The notes beneath the pieces were generated by a model that saw only the letters and a list, made by a program, of their open reading frames with translations, was not told the DNA's origin and searched no databases. A program made the translations under genes and the position numbers. Positions 23,319 to 29,955 of a DNA stretch of 29,955 nt are shown in pieces; the stretch's first letter is position 1, and every line of letters starts with the position of its first letter. This DNA is from Candidatus Izemoplasmatales bacterium. Its GTDB lineage: Bacteria; Bacillota_I; Bacilli_A; Izemoplasmatales; Hujiaoplasmataceae. The stretch is taken from the NCBI GenBank assembly GCA_041649275.1, contig JBAZNL010000017.1, positions 1 through 29,955 on the forward strand, read 5' to 3'.

Positions 23319-24011
23319 GTGGAAAAACGGTTCATGGAGCTGCTCGCTCCCCTCGGCATCCATCCCGACGCCCGGACCCTCCAGCGGTTCCGGACGTATT
23401 TCACCGATCTGGCCGCCAAAAACGAGGTCATGAACCTGACCGCGATCGAGGGCGAGGAGGACGTCTACCTCCGTCATTTCTACGATTCGCTCTGCCTCGT
23501 CAAGGCCGGCCCCGTGGCGGGGCTCTCGCTCCTCGACGTCGGCGCCGGCGCCGGGTTTCCGTCGCTGCCCCTCCGGATCGTCTTTCCCGATCTTCAGGTG
23601 ACGATCGTCGATTCGACCGGCAAACGGATCGACTTCCTCAGGAACCTGCTCGCGAAGCTCGAGATCGAGGGCGTCGAGACGCTCCATCTGCGCGTCGAGG
23701 AGTTCGACCGCCGCGAGGCCTTCGACCTTGTCACCGCGCGCGCCGTCGCCCGCATGAACGTCCTCGCCGAACTGTGCCTGCCGTTCGTCCGGGTGGGCGG
23801 GCGCTTCGTCGCGATGAAGACCGACGGCTGCGAAGCGGAACTCGCCGAGGCGAAGGATGCGATCGCGATCCTCGGCGGAACGGTCGAGCGGATCGTCCGC
23901 TACGAAGTCGGATCGGAGCGCGTGCATGCGCTCGTCGTCGTCCGCAAGACCGCGAACACGCCCGCGCGATATCCGCGGGCTTACGGACAGATCAAGAAGA
24001 AACCGCTGTAG
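23319..24011 (+). CDS. rsmG: 16S rRNA (guanine527-N7)-methyltransferase RsmG (GidB)
   Basis: 230 residues from GTG 23319, chosen because AGGTGAT (23308-23314) matches the anti-Shine-Dalgarno at about 5-nt spacing; GTG 23310 lies inside that site. SAM-binding motif LLDVGAGAGFPSLPL (about 71-85), preceded by NLTAI and RHFYDSL, and followed by TARAVARMNVLAE. It methylates G527 of 16S rRNA; loss gives low-level streptomycin resistance in other bacteria. It is the first gene of an operon running to 28522. mnmG, the usual neighbour, lies 2 kb upstream beyond the inverted pair. Confidence 0.97.
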   Translation: MEKRFMELLAPLGIHPDARTLQRFRTYFTDLAAKNEVMNLTAIEGEEDVYLRHFYDSLCLVKAGPVAGLSLLDVGAGAGFPSLPLRIVFPDLQVTIVDSTGKRIDFLRNLLAKLEIEGVETLHLRVEEFDRREAFDLVTARAVARMNVLAELCLPFVRVGGRFVAMKTDGCEAELAEAKDAIAILGGTVERIVRYEVGSERVHALVVVRKTANTPARYPRAYGQIKKKPL

Positions 24012-24029
24012 CGGAAAGGAGGCGACGCC

Positions 24030-25229
24030 ATGAAGCGCGAACCCGTCCGCGTGTTCCCCGAGACCGAGGAATATCGCGAAATGCTCGAAATCAAGCACCT
24101 GCGTTCGAAGAACCACCTCGTGATCGCGATCCTCACGGCCGGCGCCCTGATCACGATCCTCTATACCGCGCTCGCCGCCTATCCGCTCGTCTACGTCCTC
24201 TCGCTCGCGGTGGCCTTCCTGGCGCTGATCCTCCTGAACCTGACGTGCCTCGCCTACGGCCGCGAGAACGTCCGCTTCAACCAGCTGAACAAGTACGTCA
24301 CCACCTTCGGCGTCTTCAGCGTGGCGGTCGCGATGATCTTCATCTTCCGCTCGCCCTCGATGCTCTCGCTCCTCTTCATCGCCTATGCGATCGCCGCCTT
24401 CTACCAGGACCGCAAGGTGATGTTCATCTCGAACGTCTCGCTCCTCTTCACGTTCCTCGCGCTGATGACGAACTACCGCGCGTTCTTCGCGGTCGAAAAC
24501 GCCTCGGCGGAAAACGACTTCGGCCTGTTCTTCTTCGTGATCGTCTTCATCACCCTGCTCACGATCTCACAATACATCATGATCAAGCAGAAGGGGTTCT
24601 TCTACAACCAGATCGCCCTGTCCCGGGAAACCGAGTTCCGGAACATCGAGTTCATGATCGACGCCGGCGAGAAGGCGACGAAGACGACGATCGACGCGAA
24701 GGGCTATTTCGCGGCGACCGAGGCGTTCGCCGCGGCGCTTTCGGCGCGGATCGGCGTCCCCGACGCCCTCGGCGGGAAACTGTCCGTCCTCCGCGAACTG
24801 GAAGCGGGCGAAACGCGCGAGACGATCCTCGAACGCCATCCCGACGAGACGGCCGCGTCGCTTTCGCGGCTCTCCGACCTGCTCTTCACCGGGTGCCACA
24901 AGCTCCGCAAGGTCGCCATCAAGATCGGCCGCGTGCGCGCCGTCGACGTCCACCGCCGCGAGATCTTCTCGGAGACGCAGTTCAAGACCTTCAACCATCC
25001 GTCCGACACGCTCGAGATCAAGATCATCGCGTTTGCGATCTTCTACGCCGCGCTCAAGCGCGGATCGGCCGGGATGCGGCCGCTTTCCGAAACGGAGATC
25101 TACGACGCGATCGTGCATTCCGACTACTACTATTACAACGATCCCGGCGTGATGCGGATCTACCGCGAGAACAACGCGGTGTTCGACGCGATCGCGCGCG
25201 ACGCCTTCTCCGCGGAGGCGACGAAATGA
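24030..25229 (+). CDS. Unknown six-TM membrane protein with cytoplasmic C-terminal domain, upstream of parA (copy 1)
   Basis: 399 residues, not recognised. Six predicted helices (about 29-48, 52-74, 89-106, 110-126, 130-148, 164-184) are followed by a roughly 210-residue soluble domain, probably cytoplasmic. Residues 329-360 (EIKIIAFAIFYAALK...MRPLSETEIYDAI) resemble the late helices of HD-GYP domains (RI..VADxYDALT..RPY...EEAL..I), but the HD and GYP metal motifs are not seen. The next gene has the same architecture and a matching C-terminal pattern. AAAGGAGG (24015-24022) with 7-nt spacing to ATG; 18 bp after rsmG; overlaps the next start by 4 bp. Confidence 0.82.
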   Translation: MKREPVRVFPETEEYREMLEIKHLRSKNHLVIAILTAGALITILYTALAAYPLVYVLSLAVAFLALILLNLTCLAYGRENVRFNQLNKYVTTFGVFSVAVAMIFIFRSPSMLSLLFIAYAIAAFYQDRKVMFISNVSLLFTFLALMTNYRAFFAVENASAENDFGLFFFVIVFITLLTISQYIMIKQKGFFYNQIALSRETEFRNIEFMIDAGEKATKTTIDAKGYFAATEAFAAALSARIGVPDALGGKLSVLRELEAGETRETILERHPDETAASLSRLSDLLFTGCHKLRKVAIKIGRVRAVDVHRREIFSETQFKTFNHPSDTLEIKIIAFAIFYAALKRGSAGMRPLSETEIYDAIVHSDYYYYNDPGVMRIYRENNAVFDAIARDAFSAEATK

Positions 25230-26413
25230 TCGACTTCCTCCGCCGCGTCGTCAACACCGACTTTCTGCCGATGAACGAGGTCCGCAAGATCAAGGTCGTC
25301 CTGATCATGACGTTCCTCCTGATCGTCACCGCCGCGACCGTCGGCTTCGCGTTCTCCTTCGTCTACGACGACGTCGTCACAATCGTCGTGATGGCCGTCT
25401 TCGTGCTCGGTGCCGGGTTCATCTACCTTCTGATCCGCTTCAACCGCATCATGGCTGCGATCCACGTCACGATCGTCTACACGATCGCGCTCATGATGTT
25501 CTACACCCAGGGGACCGACAGTTTCTACGCGTACCTGTTCTTCTACATCTCGCTCTCGGTCATCGTCTTCTACCAGGAGCTCTACATCTACCTCACCTAC
25601 GGGACCGCGGTCGCCGGCTACGGCGTCTTCTACATCCTGATGCATGCGGACAACCTGCTCGCTCCCGAGGACATCCCGGGATCGATCTACGCGTACGTCG
25701 TCCTGCTTCTGCTCTTCTATGTCATCTTCCTGATCCAGAGCCTGCACAACGAGAAGCTCTACACCGACCTCAACCTCGAATGGGTGAAGCTGAACCAGGT
25801 GATCGGGTCCTACCAGGACTTCACGCTCTACCACCTCGAGGAGATCCGCAAGCGCGAGAAGGGGATCCCCTTCTACGAGGACCGGGCCTTCCGCAAGGCG
25901 GTCGATGAGCTCTCGGTGTTCGTCTGCGAGCAATTGAAGGAGCACGGGAAGGACATCACCAACGTCCTCGACCTCTACATCTACATCCACGAGCGCGGGC
26001 TCGCGAAGATCATCGATAACGAGGAACTCTCGACGTCGACGAAGAAGATCGCCAACCGCCTCGACAAGTACCTGCTCAACCGCCGGACCGACATGGTGTC
26101 GATCCTGATGAACTTCTTCACCCGCTTCCGCACTTCCGAGCCGTACCGGCCGAACCGCTACGAGTACCACCTGGGCAGACTCGCGCCCGCGACCGACGAG
26201 CAGATCGTCGCGCTCGCGTTCGTCTACCGCTACCTGGCGAACGAACCGTCCGCGTTCGACGCCTGGGGCGAGCCCCTCAAGACCATGAGCCACGAGGAGA
26301 TCTGCCAGCTCTTCGCCGCTCCGGAGATGGAGGAGTTCCTCTCCGACGGACAGGTCGCGTTCTTCAAGGAGAACGCCGACCTCTTCCGCGACCACCTCGG
26401 CAGGAAAGGATGA
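25226..26413 (+). CDS. Unknown six-TM membrane protein with cytoplasmic C-terminal domain, overlapping parA (copy 2)
   Basis: 395 residues, not recognised. ATG 25226 overlaps the preceding stop (ATGA) and has GGAGG at 25214-25218, 7-nt spacing; a much longer open frame upstream is a shadow of rsmG and copy 1. Six predicted helices (about 23-46, 49-71, 76-93, 100-115, 119-141, 155-172), then a soluble domain. Residues 325-360 (EQIVALAFVYRYLA...PLKTMSHEEICQLF) align with residues 329-360 of copy 1. IHERGLAKIIDNEELS (254-269) sits where an HD-GYP protein would have LHDIGKIxI, so a degenerate HD-GYP-like fold is a tentative idea. Its stop overlaps the ATG at 26410 at the front of parA. Confidence 0.82.
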   Translation: MIDFLRRVVNTDFLPMNEVRKIKVVLIMTFLLIVTAATVGFAFSFVYDDVVTIVVMAVFVLGAGFIYLLIRFNRIMAAIHVTIVYTIALMMFYTQGTDSFYAYLFFYISLSVIVFYQELYIYLTYGTAVAGYGVFYILMHADNLLAPEDIPGSIYAYVVLLLLFYVIFLIQSLHNEKLYTDLNLEWVKLNQVIGSYQDFTLYHLEEIRKREKGIPFYEDRAFRKAVDELSVFVCEQLKEHGKDITNVLDLYIYIHERGLAKIIDNEELSTSTKKIANRLDKYLLNRRTDMVSILMNFFTRFRTSEPYRPNRYEYHLGRLAPATDEQIVALAFVYRYLANEPSAFDAWGEPLKTMSHEEICQLFAAPEMEEFLSDGQVAFFKENADLFRDHLGRKG

Positions 26414-26418
26414 GGACC

Positions 26419-27204
26419 GTGAGCCTGATACTCTCGATCGCCAACCAGAAGGGCGGCGTCGGCAAGACCACCACCGCGATCAATCTGGCGAGCTCGCTCT
26501 CGTACCTCGACAAGAAGGTGCTCCTGATCGACCTCGACTACCAGGCGAACGCGACCACCTGCATGGGCATCCACCGCGGCAGCTTCAAGGCGAGCGTGTT
26601 CGACTGCCTCACCGAGGAGGCGTCGGTCGCCGAGGCGATCCTCCACACCGATTCGCCCAACATCGACGTCCTCCCGGCGCGCACCGTCGTCGAGGGCATC
26701 GAGGAGAAGATCATCCTGAACACCAACCGCGACTTCATCCTGCACACGCAACTGAAGGCGATCCGGGCGAACTACGACTACGTCCTGATCGACTGCCCGC
26801 CGTCGCTCGGGTTCGTCACGATCAACGCGATGATCGCCTCCGACGGCATCATCATCCCGGTCCAGTGCGAGTTCCTCGCGATGGACGGGCTCACCCAGCT
26901 GCTCAACACGATCCGCGTCGTGCAGTCGAAGAAAAAGGTCAACATGGAGACGCTCACGATCTTCGGCGTCCTCCTGACGATGCTCGACACGCGCTCCAAC
27001 TCCGGCTTCCAGGTCGTGAACGAGGTGAAGACCTATTTCGGCGAGAAGGTCTTCCAGACGATCATCCCGCGCAACGTCAGCTGTTCGAACGCGACGTTCT
27101 ACGGCGTCCCCGTGACCGAATTCTCGCCCAAGAGCAAATCGTCGCTCGGCTACCGCATGCTGGCGAAAGAGGTGATCACGCGCCATGACGAAGGATTACG
27201 TTAA
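26419..27204 (+). CDS. parA: Chromosome-partitioning ATPase ParA (Soj)
   Basis: 261 residues from GTG 26419, or 264 from ATG 26410. GTG is preferred: AAAGGA (26405-26410) is 8 nt away, and it places the deviant Walker A KGGVGKTT at 11-18, as in Soj (MGKIIAITNQKGG). The Walker B strand is LLIDLD with D38/D40, and Walker A' reads LIDCPPSLG. After D40 the usual PQGN is YQAN. ParA binds DNA nonspecifically as an ATP dimer and, with ParB-parS, segregates origins and influences DnaA. It overlaps parB by 20 bp. Confidence 0.96.
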   Translation: MSLILSIANQKGGVGKTTTAINLASSLSYLDKKVLLIDLDYQANATTCMGIHRGSFKASVFDCLTEEASVAEAILHTDSPNIDVLPARTVVEGIEEKIILNTNRDFILHTQLKAIRANYDYVLIDCPPSLGFVTINAMIASDGIIIPVQCEFLAMDGLTQLLNTIRVVQSKKKVNMETLTIFGVLLTMLDTRSNSGFQVVNEVKTYFGEKVFQTIIPRNVSCSNATFYGVPVTEFSPKSKSSLGYRMLAKEVITRHDEGLR

Positions 27205-28042
27205 GCGGGGACTTTCGGACCTGCTCGCGGAGAACACGATCGCCGACCTCGGCAAGGAGGAGGTCGTCGACGTCCCGCTCGACCAGGTCCTCCCCAACCC
27301 GTACCAGCCGCGCAAGCGGTTCGACGAGGATTCCCTGAAGGAGCTCGCGGAATCGATCCGGATCAACGGCGTGCTCCAGCCGGTGATCGTCAAGAAGGTC
27401 GCTCAGGGCTACATGCTGGTCACGGGCGAACGGCGCTGCCGCGCCGCCCGGATGGCCGGGTTCCCGTCCGTTCCGGCGATCGTCCGCGACTACAACAACC
27501 AGTACCTCGCCGAACTCGCCCTGCTCGAGAACATCCAGCGCGAGGACCTCACGATCATCGAGGAGGCCGAGGCCTACAAGAACGCGATCGACTCGCTCAA
27601 CCTCACCCACCTCGAGCTTGCCCAGAAGATCGGCAAGTCGCGCTCCTACGTCTCCAACACCCTCGGGATCCTGACCCTGCCGGAAGCGATCGTCGACGAG
27701 ATCAACGCCGGCAACATCTCGATGGGCCACGCCCGCGCGCTCTCGAAACTGAAGGACGCAGAGCGCATCCGCACGATCGCGCGCATGATCGTCGAGAACC
27801 GCCTCACGGTCCGCGACATCGAGGCGCTCGTGAAGTCCGAGAAGAAGAAGAAGGAGATCCGCCGCCGCGAGGTGGCGCCGACCCTCGCCGCCGGCGTCGC
27901 CCGCGTCAAGACCTCCCTCTCCCGCCGCTTCGCGTTCCAGAAGCCGGTCCGCGTCAGCGGGAACCGGATCGTGATCGTCTTCGAGGACGAATCCGAGGCG
28001 ATCCGCTTCGCCGACTTCGTCGACGAGGGGAAGGACGCCTGA
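27185..28042 (+). CDS. parB: Chromosome-partitioning protein ParB (Spo0J)
   Basis: 285 residues, the size of Spo0J. The N-terminal segment (KRGLSDLL, the ParA-stimulating region) leads into the CTP-binding ParB/Srx fold with PNPYQPRKRFD, GERRCRAA (81-88) and ENIQRE (115-120). The DNA-binding HTH is at about 141-160 (THLELAQKIGKSRSYVSNTL), and a C-terminal dimerisation segment follows. It binds parS, then slides as a CTP clamp. ATG 27185 has a very good ribosome binding site, GAGGTGATC (27169-27177), inside the end of parA. No Noc paralogue is present. No parS matching TGTTTCACGTGAAACA was seen in the window. Confidence 0.97.
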   Translation: MTKDYVKRGLSDLLAENTIADLGKEEVVDVPLDQVLPNPYQPRKRFDEDSLKELAESIRINGVLQPVIVKKVAQGYMLVTGERRCRAARMAGFPSVPAIVRDYNNQYLAELALLENIQREDLTIIEEAEAYKNAIDSLNLTHLELAQKIGKSRSYVSNTLGILTLPEAIVDEINAGNISMGHARALSKLKDAERIRTIARMIVENRLTVRDIEALVKSEKKKKEIRRREVAPTLAAGVARVKTSLSRRFAFQKPVRVSGNRIVIVFEDESEAIRFADFVDEGKDA

Positions 28043-28272
28043 TGCCGCTGCCGGCAGGCGCCGAGCTCCGCCTCGGCACCGTCGTCGTCCTGAAGAAGGG
28101 GCATCCCTGCGGCGAGAACAAGTGGGAGATCGTCCGCTACGGCGTCGACTGCAAGATCAAGTGCCTCGGCTGCGGGAGAATCGTCCTGATCGACCGCGTC
28201 GATCTCAAGAAGGCCGTGAAGAAGGTCGTGGAGGTGCCCGTCCTTGGACGAACTGACGAAACTGATCATTGA
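28042..28272 (+). CDS. DUF951 family protein (YyzM-like)
   Basis: 76 residues. It matches the DUF951 pattern: LKKGHPCGENKWEIVRYGVD, then KIKCLGCGR and a hydrophobic strand before Arg. C23, C41 and C44 (plus C37 here) suggest a small zinc-binding fold. Function unknown. In Bacillota this family usually lies between parB and the GTPase gene ychF; here ychF is absent and a MazG-like gene follows. ATG 28042 overlaps the parB stop by one base (TGATG), with AAGGA at 28031-28035. Confidence 0.92.
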   Translation: MPLPAGAELRLGTVVVLKKGHPCGENKWEIVRYGVDCKIKCLGCGRIVLIDRVDLKKAVKKVVEVPVLGRTDETDH

Positions 28273-28522
28273 GTTCCGCGACGAGCGCGGCTGGCGCGAG
28301 CACGACACGCCCGAAGCGCTCGCCAAGTCGATCGTGATCGAGGCGGCCGAACTGCTCGAGAACTACCAGTGGCCGGACACGAAACCCGACCTGGAGAACG
28401 TCGCCGACGAGCTTGCGGACGTGATCATGTACGCGCTCGCGATGGCTTCCGACCTCGGCCTCGACCCGAAGAAGATCTGCCTCGCGAAACTCGCGAAAAA
28501 CCGGATCAAATACCCGAAATGA
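28244..28522 (+). CDS. MazG-like nucleotide pyrophosphohydrolase
   Basis: 92 residues, a single MazG-like helical module. It has the Mg2+-binding acidic motifs EAAE (E33, E36, with E39) and DELADV (E56, D59), and a C-terminal KLAKNRIKYPK typical of the small dCTPase/RS21-C6-like group. It probably hydrolyses unwanted or modified (d)NTPs to monophosphates; substrate not predictable. The start is TTG 28244, fixed by a perfect GGAGGTG (28230-28236) with 7-nt spacing; no ATG lies near. It overlaps the DUF951 gene by 29 bp and ends the rsmG-parAB operon. Confidence 0.9.
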   Translation: MDELTKLIIEFRDERGWREHDTPEALAKSIVIEAAELLENYQWPDTKPDLENVADELADVIMYALAMASDLGLDPKKICLAKLAKNRIKYPK

Positions 28523-28530
28523 GGGCTCGG

Positions 28531-28550
28531 AGCGCGCGTTTCCGCGCGCT
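28531..28550 (+). terminator. Hairpin after the rsmG-parAB operon
   Basis: AGCGCGCG-TTTC-CGCGCGCT, a perfect 8-bp GC-rich stem 9 bp past the last stop. There is no immediate T-run (TTT only 11 nt later), so termination may be partial. The rest of 28551-28605 shows nothing else. Confidence 0.5.
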
Positions 28551-28605
28551 TCGGGCATCGTTTCCACAGGCGCCTCGCGCGCGTCGTCATTGCGGTAAAT
28601 AGTAT

Positions 28606-28634
28606 TTGACAAACATGTGTATAAATAGTAAAAT
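28606..28634 (+). promoter_or_regulatory. Strong promoter of the ten-tRNA array
   Basis: Consensus TTGACA (28606-28611), 17-bp spacer, TAAAAT (28629-28634), in an AT-rich island (about 28595-28640) that stands out from the GC-rich surroundings. An overlapping TATAAC lies at 28634-28639. Confidence 0.9.
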
Positions 28635-28661
28635 ATAACTCGCACTGAAAAGTGTCGACGT

Positions 28662-28739
28662 GGGCCTATAGCTCAGGTGGTTTAGAGCGCGCGCCTGATA
28701 AGCGCGAGGTCGATGGTTCAAGTCCATTTAGGCCCACCA
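28662..28739 (+). tRNA. tRNA-Ile (anticodon GAT)
   Basis: 78 nt with encoded CCA. Acceptor GGGCCTA / TAGGCCC is perfect. Anticodon stem CGCGC / GCGCG, loop CTGATAA, anticodon GAT at 28697-28699. T-arm ATGG-TTCAAGT-CCAT. First gene of the array. Confidence 0.97.
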
Positions 28740-28745
28740 TGTCTT

Positions 28746-28821
28746 GGGGTATTAGCTCAGTTGGGAGAGCGTCTGCTTTGCAAGCAGGAGGTCGGCAGTT
28801 CGATTCTGCTATACTCCACCA
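28746..28821 (+). tRNA. tRNA-Ala (anticodon TGC)
   Basis: 76 nt with CCA. Acceptor GGGGTAT / ATACTCC contains the alanine identity pair G3-U70. Anticodon loop TTTGCAA, anticodon TGC at 28779-28781. Confidence 0.97.
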
Positions 28822-28839
28822 AATGTCCATAGTCCGCGT

Positions 28840-28916
28840 GGCGGTGTAGCTCAACTGGCTAGAGCGTACGGTTCATACCCGTGAGGTTGTGAGTTCAAGT
28901 CTCACCGCCGCTACCA
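28840..28916 (+). tRNA. tRNA-Met, elongator (anticodon CAT)
   Basis: 77 nt with CCA. Acceptor GGCGGTG / CGCCGCT includes a G1-U72 wobble. Anticodon stem TACGG / CCGTG, loop TTCATAC. It lacks the three G-C pairs of the initiator and closely matches the Bacillus elongator Met pattern (GGCGGTGTAGCTCA...). Confidence 0.92.
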
Positions 28917-28945
28917 TCATCGATTTCCGCGAGAAAGCGAATATC

Positions 28946-29022
28946 GGACCCGTAGCTCAGTTGGTCAGAGCTATCGGCTCATAACCGATTGGCCGCAGGT
29001 TCGAGTCCTGCCGGGTCCACCA
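28946..29022 (+). tRNA. tRNA-Ile2 (anticodon CAT, lysidine substrate)
   Basis: 77 nt with CCA. Acceptor GGACCCG / CGGGTCC. Anticodon arm ATCGG-CTCATAA-CCGAT. The GGACC acceptor and GGCTCATAACC arm are typical of Bacillota and Mollicutes AUA-reading Ile tRNAs whose C34 is modified by TilS; the tilS gene is at 12586-13911. A second elongator Met is the alternative. Confidence 0.85.
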
Positions 29023-29034
29023 CATAGGATTCCC

Positions 29035-29125
29035 GGAGAAATACCCAAGCGGTTGAAGGGGTCGGTCTTGAAAACCGATAGGGCGTGCGAACGCCGCGGG
29101 GGTTCGAATCCCTCTTTCTCCGCCA
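29035..29125 (+). tRNA. tRNA-Ser (anticodon TGA)
   Basis: 91 nt with GCCA end and a long variable arm. Acceptor GGAGAAA / TTTCTCC. Anticodon loop CTTGAAA, anticodon TGA. Confidence 0.97.
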
Positions 29126-29131
29126 ATATAA

Positions 29132-29208
29132 GCCGACTTAGCTCAACCCGGCAGAGCAACTGAATCGTAATCAGTAGGTTGTAGGTTCAATTCCTATAGT
29201 CGGCACCA
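29132..29208 (+). tRNA. tRNA-Thr (anticodon CGT)
   Basis: 77 nt with CCA. Acceptor GCCGACT / AGTCGGC. Anticodon arm ACTGA-ATCGTAA-TCAGT, anticodon CGT at 29166-29168, dedicated to ACG codons, as expected in a GC-rich genome. A 6-bp inverted repeat, GGCTCG / CGAGCC (29219-29240), lies in the spacer that follows. Confidence 0.95.
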
Positions 29209-29249
29209 CGGTAATCCAGGCTCGGGCTGCGACGCGAGCCTCCACATAA

Positions 29250-29325
29250 GACCCGCTAGCTCAGTCGGTAGAGCATTTGACTTTTAATCAAAGGGTCAGG
29301 CGTTCAAATCGCCTGCGGGTCACCA
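29250..29325 (+). tRNA. tRNA-Lys (anticodon TTT)
   Basis: 76 nt with CCA. Acceptor GACCCGC / GCGGGTC. Anticodon arm TTTGA-CTTTTAA-TCAAA. Substrate of the LysRS at 7178-8683, and probably of MnmG at U34. Confidence 0.97.
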
Positions 29326-29338
29326 TCTGTATATGAAT

Positions 29339-29425
29339 GCCTGAGTGGCGGAATGGGTAGACGCGTTGGACTTAAAATCCAATGACAGCGATGTCGTGCC
29401 GGTTCAAGTCCGGCCTTGGGTACCA
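29339..29425 (+). tRNA. tRNA-Leu (anticodon TAA)
   Basis: 87 nt with CCA and a long variable arm. Acceptor GCCTGAG / CTTGGGT has three G-U pairs, including G1-U72, which is usual for this tRNA in Bacillota. Anticodon arm TTGGA-CTTAAAA-TCCAA. Confidence 0.95.
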
Positions 29426-29429
29426 GAAT

Positions 29430-29505
29430 GGGGTATTAGCTCAGCTGGGAGAGCGCCTGTATCGCATGCAGGAGGTCAGGGGTTCAATCCCCCTATACTC
29501 CACCA
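29430..29505 (+). tRNA. tRNA-Ala (anticodon CGC)
   Basis: 76 nt with CCA. Acceptor GGGGTAT / ATACTCC is identical to that of tRNA-Ala(TGC), with G3-U70. Anticodon arm CCTGT-ATCGCAT-GCAGG, anticodon CGC, reading GCG. Uncommon in low-GC Bacillota. Confidence 0.93.
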
Positions 29506-29508
29506 ATC

Positions 29509-29584
29509 GGAGGTTTAGCTCAGCCGGGAGAGCATCTGCTTTACAAGCAGAGGGTCGGCGGTTCGATCCCGTCAATCTCCACCA
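29509..29584 (+). tRNA. tRNA-Val (anticodon TAC)
   Basis: 76 nt with CCA. Acceptor GGAGGTT / AATCTCC. Anticodon arm TCTGC-TTTACAA-GCAGA. Last gene of the first array. The following 29585-29658 holds a TTTTT at 29611-29615 without a convincing stem. Confidence 0.97.
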
Positions 29585-29658
29585 CGGGAACGAAGTCCGG
29601 CGTCAATCGGTTTTTGCGGGCTATTCATAAAGCAACACGCTGCGGCGCTACGCGGCGC

Positions 29659-29683
29659 GGGACGCCTTGACAAGCGGCGTCCC
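29659..29683. promoter_or_regulatory. Perfect dyad enclosing the -35 box of the fMet tRNA promoter
   Basis: GGGACGCC (29659-29666) and GGCGTCCC (29676-29683) flank a 9-nt centre that begins with TTGACA. The repeat is exact over 8 bp per arm. It could be an operator or a hairpin ending the upstream tRNA transcript, although no T-run follows. Confidence 0.6.
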
Positions 29684-29695
29684 TGAGTGTATCAT
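29667..29695 (+). promoter_or_regulatory. Promoter of the fMet-Asp-Phe tRNA unit
   Basis: TTGACA (29667-29672), exactly 17 bp, TATCAT (29690-29695), 20 bp before the initiator tRNA. Confidence 0.85.
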
Positions 29696-29714
29696 AGATA
29701 GCGCCAAATCATAT

Positions 29715-29791
<77 letters not shown>

Positions 29792-29792
29792 C

Positions 29793-29869
29793 GGTCCTGT
29801 GGTGTAGTGGTCTAACATGCCTGCCTGTCACGCAGGAGATCGCGGGTTCAAATCCCGTCGGGACCGCCA
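29793..29869 (+). tRNA. tRNA-Asp (anticodon GTC)
   Basis: 77 nt, GCCA end. Acceptor GGTCCTG / CGGGACC. Anticodon arm CCTGC-CTGTCAC-GCAGG. It starts 1 nt after the previous tRNA ends. Confidence 0.97.
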
Positions 29870-29875
29870 TATGAT

Positions 29876-29951
29876 GGTCCGGTAGCTCAGTTGGTAGAGC
29901 AATGGACTGAAAATCCATGTGTCGCCAGTTCAATTCTGGCCTGGACCACCA
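29876..29951 (+). tRNA. tRNA-Phe (anticodon GAA)
   Basis: 76 nt with CCA. Acceptor GGTCCGG / CTGGACC. Anticodon arm ATGGA-CTGAAAA-TCCAT. The array probably continues past the window. Confidence 0.97.
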
Positions 29952-29955
29952 TCAT

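Overview
This is a GC-rich bacterial chromosome segment using the standard genetic code: TGA ends many of the genes here and Trp is TGG. Strong GGAGG-type ribosome binding sites, TATAAT promoters, CCA-encoding tRNAs and gene order point to Bacillota. The tilS-hpt-ftsH-rqcP-lysS block and the mnmG/rsmG/parA/parB/DUF951 block both resemble Bacillus. The short (about 100 nt) SRP RNA, lacking an obvious Alu domain, suggests a lineage near Mollicutes (Acholeplasma/Izemoplasma-like) or Erysipelotrichia. That placement is inference.

Layout. 1-6159 (+): the 3' part of an ABC exporter half, a terminator, then a MarR-family regulator translationally coupled to a heterodimeric ABC exporter pair. 6230-7063 (-): a pirin. 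7178-13911 (-): tilS, hpt, ftsH, rqcP, then a metal-binding lipoprotein and lysS from an added promoter. 14124-16883 (+): maf, an AraC-family regulator and rsgA; rsgA is preceded by what looks like a leader-peptide translational attenuator. 17063-21300 (+): rpmE, tdk, tadA, SRP RNA, a Cof-type HAD phosphatase and mnmG, most separated by clear terminators. 21342-23148 (-): two tandem paralogous membrane proteins of unknown function, inserted on the opposite strand between mnmG and rsmG. 23319-28522 (+): one tightly packed operon of rsmG, two unknown six-TM proteins, parA, parB, a DUF951 protein and a MazG-like protein. 28662-29951 (+): 13 tRNA genes in two transcription units (10 + 3).

Together the genes serve translation (tRNAs, tilS, tadA, mnmG, rsmG, rpmE, rsgA, rqcP, lysS, SRP RNA), nucleotide salvage and sanitation (hpt, tdk, maf, MazG-like), protein quality control (ftsH, rqcP), chromosome segregation (parAB) and export (ABC pairs). 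TilS is needed to modify the tRNA-Ile2(CAT) encoded in the array. The parAB/mnmG/rsmG neighbourhood suggests proximity to the replication origin, although no parS or oriC is visible.

The least explained parts are: (i) the two membrane proteins fused by start/stop overlaps to parA, whose C-terminal domains look like paralogous, degenerate HD-GYP-like modules; (ii) the tandem CGLC/HDAC membrane paralogues; (iii) the alternative-hairpin leader in front of rsgA; (iv) a perfect dyad enclosing the -35 box of the initiator-tRNA promoter.
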